Below are positions 1-8,983 of a stretch of 64,000 nt of DNA, one piece after another (position 1 is the first letter of the stretch; every line of letters begins with the position of its first letter). The DNA lies in NCBI GenBank assembly GCA_911728455.2, contig OU452239.1, positions 8,188,884 through 8,252,883 on the forward strand, given 5' to 3'. Made by a program: the position numbers and the translations under genes. The notes beneath the pieces are model-generated. The model saw only the letters and a program-made list of their open reading frames with translations, was not told the origin of the DNA and made no database searches. The DNA is from Marthasterias glacialis. Taxonomy: Eukaryota > Echinodermata > Asteroidea > Forcipulatida > Asteriidae.

Positions 1-117
1 TTTATCTGGCAGCCCCAAGACCGGCATTTTCGGAAAGCCAATGAACAGGGCTTTCCATCCGTGTCAGATTTGTCAGTTTCCCGCCAATACTTTGGGAGAT
101 AGAGCCGTTGCTAAGTC
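1..117 (+). repeat. Partial satellite monomer at left edge
   Basis: This is the last 117 bp of a monomer cut by the window edge. It contains the end of the CCCTGTTTATC segment, the CCAATGAACAGGGCTTTCC block (here followed by ATCCG instead of AACCG) and the GGGAGATAGAGCCG block. The next anchor, at 118, is also variant: it reads TAATTTTC where nearly all other copies have TTGTTTTC. The array therefore continues to the left. Confidence 0.95.
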
Positions 118-622
118 TAATTTTCACTCTGTTACAGTTTCGTGTACAAAAATGCCATTAGACAGGCGTTTGAAGCGCAATCGGAACAGCCCCGCTTCCT
201 GCTGATTTCAAGGCGGAAGATGGCCATGGCTGGCCGGGAAAACCAGATTTTCGGATGCAGGACCATGGCAGCTAACTCCAGGTACAAGAAATTTCTCTCT
301 AGCCCCATTATTTCTGGAGTAATTGGCCATGGCGCTTCCGACTTTTTTTGTGGGCTTTTTTTTAGCTGGCTTCTTTCCAGCACACACATGGCGGCCTTTG
401 CTATTGTTGACGTACACACAGCATGGCCGTATGATCTAGACATCTTCGGGGTGTCCTCACTCCGCGGTCCCTGGCATCCTCCCTGTTTATCCGGCAGCCC
501 CAAGACCGGCATTTTCGGAAAGCCAATGAACAGGGCTTTCCAACCGTGTCAGATTTGTTAGTTTCCCGCCAATACTTTGGGAGATAGAGCCGTTGCTAAG
601 TCTTGTTTTCACTCTGTTACAG

Positions 623-766
623 TTTCGTGTACAAAAGTGCCATTAGACAGGCGTTTGAAGCGCACTCGGCGCAGCCCCGCTCCCTGGTGATTTCAAGGCG
701 GAAGATGGCCATGGCTGGCCGGGAAAACCAGATTTTCGGATGCAGGACCATGGCAGCTAACTGCAG
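623..766 (+). other. 144 nt segment bounded by splice-like signals (reference copy)
   Basis: Upstream is CTAA at 596-599, then a pyrimidine-rich run at 601-618 and TTACAG ending at 622. This spacing fits a branch point, polypyrimidine tract and 3' splice site. At 764-770 the sequence CAGGTAC, followed by AAG, fits a 5' splice site. The enclosed segment is 144 nt, a multiple of three. The same arrangement recurs in almost every monomer. A second acceptor-like T8AG lies at 841-850. That these signals function, or that the array is transcribed, is inference; short splice-like matches are common in any DNA. Confidence 0.35.
699..709 (+). promoter_or_regulatory. ETS-like / YY1-like composite motif (reference copy)
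   Basis: CGGAAG at 699-704 matches the ETS-family core, and AAGATGGC at 702-709 matches the YY1 core; the two overlap. The composite CGGAAGATGGC recurs about every 485 bp. Some copies disrupt it: AAGATGGTC near 36147, 47425, 48396, 49367 and 50825 loses the YY1 end, and GGCTGAAG near 23032, 27401, 31772 and 32258 loses the ETS core. Binding is inferred from the motif alone. Confidence 0.3.
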
Positions 767-840
767 GTACAAGAAATTTCTCTCTAGCCCCATTATTTCT
801 GGAGTAATTGACCATGGCGCTTCCGACTTCTTTTTTCGGC

Positions 841-866
841 TTTTTTTTAGCTGGCTTCGGTCCAGC
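841..866 (+). other. T-tract plus C(UUCG)G-type hairpin (reference copy)
   Basis: Eight T at 841-848 are followed by GCTGG (850-854), CTTCGG (855-860), T (861) and CCAGC (862-866). In a plus-strand transcript GCUGG pairs with CCAGC, with one bulged U and a C(UUCG)G tetraloop, a known very stable RNA fold. The T-tract varies from 7 to 10 between copies and causes much of the length variation. It precedes the hairpin, so this is not a Rho-independent terminator on the plus strand. A run of four or more T could stop RNA polymerase III; that is inference only. Confidence 0.45.
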
Positions 867-1005
867 ACACACATAGCGGCCTTTGCTATTGTTGACGTAC
901 ACACAGCATTGCCGTATGAACTAGACATCCTCGGGGTGTCCTCACTCCGCGGTCCCTGGCATCCTCCCTGTTTATCCGGCAGCCCCAAGACCGGCATTTT
1001 CGGAA

Positions 1006-1014
1006 AGCCAATGA
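1006..1014 (+). promoter_or_regulatory. CCAAT box matching the NF-Y consensus (reference copy)
   Basis: AGCCAATGA fits the NF-Y consensus RRCCAATSR at every position and is present in nearly all monomers. Losses include the copies reading AGCCCATGA (near 7324, 8294, 10236 and 11691) and the CCAACGAAC copies after 56.9 kb. Most monomers have a second core in GCCAATACT (lost in the GCAAATACT copies) and a third on the minus strand in AATTGGCCAT (lost where the copy reads AATTGACCAT). Function is inferred from the motif alone. Confidence 0.3.
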
Positions 1015-2543
1015 ACAGGGCTTTCCAACCGTGTCAGATTTGTCAGTTTCCCGCCAATACTTTGGGAGATAGAGCCGTTGCTAAGTCTTGTTTCCACTCT
1101 GTTACAGTTTCGTGTACAAAAATGCCATTAGACAGGCGTTTCAAGTGCATTCGGAACAGCCCCGCTCCCTGGTGATTTCAAGGCGGAAGATGGCCATGGC
1201 TGGCCGGGAAAACCAGATTTTCGGATGCAGGACCATGGAAACTAACTGCAGGTACGAGAAGTTTGTCTCTAGCCCCATTATTTCTGGAGTAATTGGCCAT
1301 GGCGCTTCCGACTTCTTTTGTGGGCTTTGTTTTAGCTGGCTTTGGTCCAGCACACACATAGCGGCCTTTGCTATTGTTGACGTACACACAGCATTGCCGT
1401 ATGATCTAGACATCTTCGGGGTGTCCTCACTCCGCGGTCCCTGGCATCCTCCCTGTTTATCCAGCAGCCCCAAGACCGGCATTTTCGGAAAGCCAATGAA
1501 CAGGGCTTTCCAACCGTGTCAGATTTGTCAGTTTCCCGCCAATACTTTGGGAGATAGAGCCGTTGCTAAGTCTTGTTTTCACTCTGTTACAGTTTCGTGT
1601 ACAAAAGTGCCATTAGACAGGCGTTTGAAGCGCATTCGGCGCAGCCCCGCTCCCTGCTGATTTCAAGGCGGAAGATGGCCATGGCTGGCCGGGAAAACCA
1701 GATTTTCGGATGCAGGACTATAGCAGCTAACTGCAGGTACAAGAAATTTCTTTCTAGCCCCATTATTTCTGGAGTAATTGGCCATGGCGCTTCCGACTTG
1801 TTTTTTCGACTTTTTTTTTAGCTGGCTTCGGTCCAGCACACACATAGCGGCCTTTGCTATTGTTGACGTACACACAGCATTGCCGTATGAACTAGACATC
1901 CTCGGGGTGTCCTCACTCCGCGGTCCCTGGCATCCTCCCTGTTTATCCGGCAGCCCCAAGACCGGTATTTTCGGAAAGCCAATGAACAGGGCTTTCCAAC
2001 CGTGTCAGATTTGTCAGTTTCCCGCCAATACTTTGGGAGATAGAGCCGTTGCTAAGTCTTGTTTTCACTCTGTTACAGTTTCGTGTACAAAAATGCCATT
2101 AGACAGGCGTTTCAAGCGCATTCGGAACAGCCCCGCTCCCTGGTGATTTCAAGGCGGAAGATGGCCATGGCTGGCCGGGAAAACCAGATTTTCGGATGCA
2201 GGACCATGGAAACTAACTGCAGGTACGAGAAATTTGTCTCTAGCCCCATTATTTCTGGAGTAATTGGCCATGGCGCTTCCGACTTCTTTTGTGGGCTTTT
2301 TTTTAGCTGGCTTTGGTCCAGCACACACATAGCGGCCTTTGCTATTGTTGACGTACACACAGCATTGCCGTATGATCTCGACATCTTCGGGGTGTCCTCA
2401 CTCCGCGGTCCCTGGCATCCTCCCTGTTTATCCAGCAGCCCCAAGACCGGCATTTTCGGAAAGCCAATGAACAGGGCTTTCCAACCGTGTCAGATTTGTC
2501 AGTTTCCCGCCAATACTTTGGGAGATAGAGCCGTTGCTAAGTC

Positions 2544-5500
2544 TTGTTTTCACTCTGTTACAGTTTCGTGTACAAAAGTGCCATTAGACAGGCGTTTGAA
2601 GCGCATTCGGAGCAGCCCCGCTCCCTGCTGATTTCAAGGCGGAAGATGGCCATGGCTGGCCGGGAAAACCAGATTTTCGGATGCAGGACTATGGCAGCTA
2701 ACTGCAGGTACAAGAAATTTCTCTCTAGCCCCATTATTTCTGGAGTAAATGGCCATGGCGCTTCTGACTTCTTTTTTCGGCTTTTTTTTAGCTGGCTTCG
2801 GTCCAGCACACACATAGCGGCCTTTGCTATTGTTGACGTACACAGAGCATGGCCGTATGAACTAGACATCCTCGGGGTGTCCTCACTCCGCGGTCCCTGG
2901 CATCCTCCCTGTTTATCCGGCAGCCCCTAGACCAGCATTTTCGGAAAGCCAATGAACAGGGCTTTCCAACCGTGTCAGATTTGTCAGTTTCCCGCCAATA
3001 CTTTGGGAGATAGAGCCGTTGCTAAGTCTTGTTTTCACTCTGTTACAGTTTCGTGTACAAAAGTGCCATTAGACAGGCGTTTGAAGCGCATTCGGAGCAG
3101 CCCCGCTCCCTGTTGATTTCAAGGCGGAAGATGGCCATGGCTGGCCGGGAAAACCAGATTTTCGGATGCAGGACTATGGCAGCTAACTGCAGGTACAAGA
3201 AATTTCTCTCTAGCCCCATTATTTCTGGAGTAATTGGCCATGGCGCTTCCAACTTCTTTTTTCGGCTTTTTTTTTTAGCTGGCTTCGGTCCAGCACACAC
3301 ATAGCGGCCTTTGCTATTGTTGACGTACACAGAGCATGGCCGTATGAACTAGACATCCTCGGGATGTCCTCACTCCGCGGTCCCTGGCATCCTCCCTGTT
3401 TATCCGGCAGCCCCAAGACCAGCATTTTTGGAAAGCCAATGAACAGGGCTTTCAATCAGTGTCAGATTTGTAAGTTTCCCGCCAATACTTTGGGAGATAG
3501 AGCCGTTGCTAAGTCTTGTTTTCACTCTGTTACAGTTTCGTGTACAAAAGTGCCATTAGACAGGCGTTTGAAGCGCACTCGGAGCAGCCCCGCTCTCTGG
3601 TGATTTCAAGGCGGAAGATGGCCATGGCTGGCCGGGAAAACCAGATTTTCGGATGCAGGACTATGGCAGCTAACTGCAGGTACAAGAAATTTCTCTCTAG
3701 CCCCATTATTTCTGGAGTAATTGGCCATGGCGCTTCCGACTTTTTTTTTCAGCTTTTTTTTAGCTGGCTTCGGTCCAGCACACACATAGCGGCCTTTGCT
3801 ATTGTTGACGTACACAGAGCATGGCCGTATGAACTAGACATTCTTGGGGTGTCCTCACTCCGCGGTCCCTGGCATCCTCCCTGTTAATGCGGCAGCCCCA
3901 AGACCAGCATTTTCGGAAAGCCAATGAACAGGGCTTTCCAACCGTGTCAGATTTGTCAGTTTCCCGCCAATACTGTGGGAGATAGAGCCGTTGCTAAGTC
4001 TTGTTTTCAGTCTGTTACAGTTTCGTGTACAAAAGTGCCATTAGACAGGCGTTTGAAGCGCATTCGGAGCAGCCCCGCTCCCTGCTGATTTCAAGGCGGA
4101 AGATGGCCATGGCTGGCCGGGAAAACCATATTTTCGGATGCAGGACTATCGCAGCTAACTGCAGGTACAAGAAATTTCTCTCTAGCCCCATTATTTCTGG
4201 AGTAATTGGCAATGGCGCTTCCGACTTCTTTTTTCGGCTTTTTTTTTAGCTGGCTTCGGTCCAGCACACACATAGCGGTCTTTGCTATTGTTGACGTACA
4301 CAGAGCATGGCCGTATGAACTAGACATTCTCGGGGTGTCCTCACTCCGTGGCCCCTGGCATCCTCCCTGTTTATCCGGCAGCCCCAAGACCGGCATTTTC
4401 GGAAAGCCAATGAACAGGGCTTTCCAACCGTGTCAGATTTGTCAGTTTCCCGCCAATACTTTGGGAGATAGAGCCGTTGCTAAGTCTTGTTTTCACTTTG
4501 TTACAGTTTCGTGTACAAAAGTGCCATTAGACAGGCGTTTGAAGCGCATTCGGAGCAGCCCCGCTCCCTGGTGATTTCAAGGCGGAAGATGGCCATGGCT
4601 GGCCGGGAAAACCAGATTTTCGGATGCAGGACTATGGCAGCTAACTGCAGGTACAAAAAATTTCTCTCTAGCCCCATTATTTCTGGAGTAATTGGCCATG
4701 GTGCTTCTGACTTCTTTTTTCGGCTTTTTTTTTTAGCTGGCTTCGGTCCAGCACACACATAGCGGCCTTTGCTATTGTTGACGTACACAGAGCATGGCCG
4801 TATGAACTAGACATCCTCGGGATGTCCTCACTCCGCGGTCCCTGGCATCCTCCCTGTTTATCCGGCAGCCCCAAGACCGGCATTTTCGGAAAGCCAATGA
4901 ACATGGCTTTCCAACCGTGTCAGATTTGTCAGTTTCCCGCCAATACTTTGGGAGATAGAGCCGTTGCTAAGTCTTGTTTTCACTCTGTTACAGTTTCGTG
5001 TACAAAAGTGCCATTAGACAGGCGTTTGAAGCGCATTCGGAGCAGCCCCGCTCCCTGCTGATTTCAAGGCGGAAGATGGCCATGGCTGGCCGGGAAAACC
5101 ATATTTTCGGATGCAGGACTATAGCAGCTAACTGCAGGTACAAGAAATTTCTCTCTAGCCCCATTATTTCTGGAGTAATTGGCCATGGCGCTTCCGACTT
5201 CTTTTTTCGGCTTTTTTTTTTAGCTGGCTTCGGTCCAGCACACACATAGCGGCCTTTGCTATTGTTGACGTACACAGAGCATGGCCGTGTGAACTAGACA
5301 TCCTCGGGGTGTCCTCACTCCGCGGGCCCTGGCATTCTCCCTGTTTATCCGGCAGCCCCAAGACCGGCATTTTCGGAAAGCCAATGAACAGGGCTTTCCA
5401 ACCGTGTCAGATTTGTCAGTTTCCCGCCAATACTTTGGGAGATAGAGCCGTTGCTAAGTCTTGTTTTCAGTCTGTTACAGTTTCGTGTACAAAAGTGCCA

Positions 5501-7003
5501 TTAGACAGGCGTTTGAAGCGCATTCGGCGCAGCCCCGCTCCCTGCTGATTTCAAGGCGGAAGATGGCCATGGCTGGCCGGGAAAATTAGATTTTCGGATG
5601 CAGGACCATGGCAGCTAACTGCAGGTACAAGAAATTTCTCTCTAGCCCCATTATTTCTGGAGTAATTGGCCATGGCGCTTCCAACTTCTTTTTTCGGCTT
5701 TTTTTTTAGCTGGCTTCGGTCCAGCACACACATAGCGGCCTTTGCTATTGTTGACGTACACAGAGCATAGCCGTATGAACTAGACATCCTCGGGATGTCC
5801 TCACTCCGCGGTCCCTGGCATCCTCCCTGTTTATCCGGCAGCCCCAAGACCAGCATTTTTGGAAAGCCAATGAACAGGGCTTTCAATCAGTGTCAGATTT
5901 GTCAGTTTCCCGCCAATACTTTGGGAGATAGAGCCGTTGCTAAGTCTTGTTTTCACTCTGTTACAGTTTCGTGTACAAAAGTGCCATTAGACAGGCGTTT
6001 GAAGCGCACTCGGAGCAGCCCCGCTCCCTGGTGATTTCAAGGCGGAAGATGGCCATGGCTGGCCGGGAAAACCAGATTTTCGGATGCAGGACTATGGCAG
6101 CTAACTGCAGGTACAAGAAATTTCTCTCTAGCCCCATTATTTCTGGAGTAATTGGCCATGGCGCTTCCGACTTTTTTTTTCAGCTTTTTTTTAGCTGGCT
6201 TCGGTCCAGCACACACATAGCGGCCTTTGCTATTGTTGACGTACACAGAGCATGGCCGTATGAACTAGACATTCTTGGGGTGTCCTCACTCCGCGGTCCC
6301 TGGCATCCTCCCTGTTAATGCGGCAGCCCCAAGACCAGCATTTTCGGAAAGCCAATGAACAGGGCTTTCCAACCGTGTCAGATTTGTCAGTTTCCCGCCA
6401 ATACTGTGGGAGATAGAGCCGTTGCTAAGTCTTGTTTTCAGTCTGTTACAGTTTCGTGTACAAAAGTGCCATTAGACAGGCGTTTGAAGCGCATTCGGAG
6501 CAGCCCCGCTCCCTGCTGATTTCAAGGCGGAAGATGGCCCTGGCTGGCCGGGAAAACCATATTTTCGGATGCAGGACTATAGCAGCTAACTGCAGGTACA
6601 AGAAATTTCTCTCTAGCCCCATTATTTCTGGAGTAATTGGCAATGGCGCCTCCGACTTCTTTTTTCGGCTTTTTTTTTTAGCTGGCTTCGGTCCAGCACA
6701 CACATAGCGGCCTTTGCTATTGTTGACGTACACAGAGCATGGCCGTATGAACTAGACATCCTCGGGGTGTCCTCACTCCGTGGTCCCTGGCATCCTCCCT
6801 GTTTATCCGGCAGCCCCAAGACCGGCATTTTCGGAAAGCCAATGAACAGGGCTTTCCAACCGTGTCAGATTTGTCAGTTTCCCGCCAATACTTTGGGAGA
6901 TAGAGCCGTTGCTAAGTCTTGTTTTCACTTTGTTACAGTTTCGTGTACAAAAGTGCCATTAGACAGGCGTTTGAAGCGCATTCGGAGCAGCCCCGCTCCC
7001 TGG
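2544..7003 (+). repeat. Domain B: 5-monomer periodicity, 2431 bp
   Basis: From 2544 the marker changes to CACAGAGCA. Monomers at 3516 and 4001 correspond to those at 5947 and 6432, offset 2431 bp, and share rare variants. These are CATTCTTGGGG, GTTAATGCGG (near 3884 and 6314), ATACTGTGGG, AACCATATTTTCGG and GGCAATGGCGC. The correspondence begins around 3360/5790 and fades after about 4700/7130. The copies at 4487 and 6919 share CACTTTGTTACAG. The copy at 5461 introduces GGAAAATTAGA, a marker seen at irregular spacing up to 35.2 kb and not afterwards. Confidence 0.75.
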
Positions 7004-8983
7004 TGATTTCAAGGCGGAAGATGGCCATGGCTGGCCGGGAAAACCAGATTTTCGGATGCAGGACTATGGCAGCTAACTGCAGGTACAAGAAATTTCTCTC
7101 TAGCCCCATTATTTCTGGAGTAATTGGCCATGGCGCTTCTGACTTCTTTTTTCGGCTTTTTTTTAGCTGGCTTCGGTCCAGCACACACATAGCGGCCTTT
7201 GCTATTGTTGACGTACACAGAGCATGGCCGTATGAACTAGACATCCTCGGGGTGTCCTCACTCCGCGGTCCCTGGCATCCTCCCTGTTTATCCGGCAGCC
7301 CCAAGACCAGCATTTTCGGAAAGCCCATGAACAGGGATTTCCAACCGTGTCAGATTTGTCAGTTTCCCGCCAATACTTTGGGAGATAGAGCCGTTGCTAA
7401 GTCTTGTTTTCACTCTGTTACAGTTTCGTGTACAAGAGTGCCATTAGACAGGCGTTTGAAGCGCATTCGGAGCAGCCCCGCTCCCTGCTGATTTCAAGGC
7501 GGAAGATGGCCATGGCTGGCCGGGAAAACCAGATTTTCGGATGCAGGACTATGGCAGCTAACTGCAGGTACAAGAAATTTCTCTCTAGCCCCATTATTTC
7601 TGGAGTAATTGGCCATGGCGCTTCCGACTTCTTTTTTCGGCTTTTTTTTAGCTGGCTTCGGTCCAGCACACACATAGCGGCCTTTGCTATTGTTGACGTA
7701 CACAGAGCATAGCCGTATGAACTAGACATCCTTGGGGTGTCCTCACTCCGCGGTCCCTGGCATCCTCCCTGTTTATCCGGCAGCCCCAAGACCGGCATTT
7801 TCGGAAAGCCAATGAACATGGCTTTCCAACCGTGTCAGATTTGTCAGTTTCCCGCAAATACTTTGGGAGATAGAGCTGTTGCTAAGTCTTGTTTTTAGTC
7901 TGTTACAGTTTCGTGTACAAAAGTGCCATTAGACAGGCGTTTGAAGCGCATTCGGCGCAGCCCCGCTCCCTGCTGATTTCAAGGCGGAAGATGGCCATGG
8001 CTGGCCGGGAAAACCAGATTTTCGGATGCAGGACTATGGCAGCTAACTGCAGGTACAAGAAATTTCTCTCTAGCCCCATTATTTCTGGAGTAATTGGCCA
8101 TGGCGCTTCTGACTTCTTTTTTCGGCTTTTTTTTAGCTGGCTTCGGTCCAGCACACACATAGCGGCCTTTGCTATTGTTGACGTACACAGAGCATGGCCG
8201 TATGAACTAGACATCCTCGGGGTGTCCTCACTCCGCGGTCCCTGGCATCCTCCCTGTTTATCCGGCAGCCCCAAGACCAGCATTTTCGGAAAGCCCATGA
8301 ACAGGGATTTCCAACCGTGTCAGATTTGTCAGTTTCCCGCCAATACTTTGGGAGATAGAGCCGTTGCTAAGTCTTGTTTTCACTCTGTTACAGTTTCGTG
8401 TACAAGAGTGCCATTAGACAGGCGTTTGAAGCGCATTCGGAGCAGCCCCGCTCCCTGCTGATTTCAAGGCGGAAGATGGCCATGGCTGGCCGGGAAAACC
8501 AGATTTTCGGATGCAGGACTATGGCAGCTAACTGCAGGTACAAGAAATTTCTCTCTAGCCCCATTATTTCTGGAGTAATTGGCCATGGCGCTTCCGACTT
8601 CTTTTTTCGGCTTTTTTTTAGCTGGCTTCGGTCCAGCACACACATAGCGGCCTTTGCTATTGTTGACGTACACAGAGCATAGCCGTATGAACTAGACATC
8701 CTTGGGGTGTCCTCACTCCGCGGTCCCTGGCATCCTCCCTGTTTATCCGGCAGCCCCAAGACCGGCATTTTCGGAAAGCCAATGAACATGGCTTTCCAAC
8801 CGTGTCAGATTTGTCAGTTTCCCGCAAATACTTTGGGAGATAGAGCTGTTGCTAAGTCTTGTTTTTAGTCTGTTACAGTTTCGTGTACAAAAGTGCCATT
8901 AGACAGGCGTTTGAAGCGCATTCGGCGCAGCCCCGCTCCCTGCTGATTTCAAGGCGGAAGATGGCCATGGCTGGCCGGGAAAA
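7004..8983 (+). repeat. Domain C: recent 970 bp dimer duplication
   Basis: Bases 7004-8013 and 7974-8983 read as identical over about 1010 bp at an offset of 970. Shared private variants are AAGCCCATGAACAGGGATTTCC, GTACAAGAGTGCC, TAGAGCTGTTG and TTGTTTTTAGTCTG. Identity stops on the left at TGGTGA versus TGCTGA (7003/7973) and on the right at AAAACCAG versus AAAATTAG (8014/8984). It is one of the youngest-looking events in the window. An assembly duplication would look the same. Confidence 0.88.

Larger units (their letters stand above)
603..1087 (+). repeat. Reference monomer with internal landmarks
   Basis: This 485 bp copy shows the landmarks shared by nearly all others. A pyrimidine-rich stretch ends in TTACAG at 617-622. 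An ETS/YY1-like site lies at 699-709. CCATGG (NcoI) occurs at 709-714, 748-753 and 812-817. A donor-like CAGGTAC lies at 764-770. T-rich tracts lie at 828-836 and 841-848, followed by a hairpin at 850-866. A TGACGT half-site lies at 893-898, and CCAAT cores at 1008-1012 and 1054-1058. ATTTTCGGA occurs twice, at 732-740 and 996-1004. The middle CCATGG is lost in the many copies that read ACTATGG, ACTATAG or ACCATTG, and the third in copies reading GGCAATGG. No rRNA, tRNA or transposon-end signature is visible. Confidence 0.95.
118..2543 (+). repeat. Domain A: alternating dimers, ~971 bp
   Basis: Five monomers start at 118, 603, 1088, 1573 and 2059. They alternate between two types. Type 1 (603, 1573) has TGAACTAGACATCCTCGG. 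Type 2 (118, 1088, 2059) has TGATCT and GACATCTTCGG near 432, 1402 and 2373; the copies at 1088 and 2059 also share CATGGAAACTAACTGC and a TTTGTGGGC T-tract region. All five carry CACACAGCA rather than the CACAGAGCA of the next domain. The monomer at 118 has the loop variant GGCTTCTTTCCAGC at 368-381, shared in this window only with the copy at 45869. Confidence 0.85.

Noticed and set aside
850..863. RNA polymerase III B box in GGCTTCGGTCC
   Set aside because: Against GGTTCGANTCC too many fixed positions differ and no suitable A box lies upstream; no tRNA or SINE-like structure is visible.
841..866. Rho-independent terminator
   Set aside because: The T-run lies before the hairpin on the plus strand and the minus strand has A after it. 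The setting is also a eukaryotic-type satellite.
617..997. Minus-strand open frames of 69-136 residues as genes
   Set aside because: They overlap the plus-strand frames, change length between nearly identical monomers because of the T-tract, and show no start context or domain.
1146..1162. CENP-B box-like match TTCGGAACAGCCCCG (usual form TTCGGAGCAGCCCCG)
   Set aside because: It matches 7 of the 9 essential bases of TTCGNNNNANNCGGG. My rough estimate is that about one such 7/9 match is expected by chance per 485 bp monomer on two strands, and the CGGG end is not matched. No full box was seen by eye.
603..1175. Recurring plus-strand open frames of up to 190 residues (229 at 57518-58207 and 58972-59661) as genes
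   Set aside because: They recur every monomer, start at TTG, run across a monomer boundary into another frame, and are cut by single-base T-tract changes. The opposite strand is equally open over the same bases (for example 617-997). I recognise no domain. This is the pattern of a stop-poor repeat, not of coding constraint.
603..1573. Nucleosome phasing (971 bp dimer close to five units of 194 bp)
   Set aside because: The numerical fit is weak and depends on an assumed linker length; nothing in the sequence tests it.
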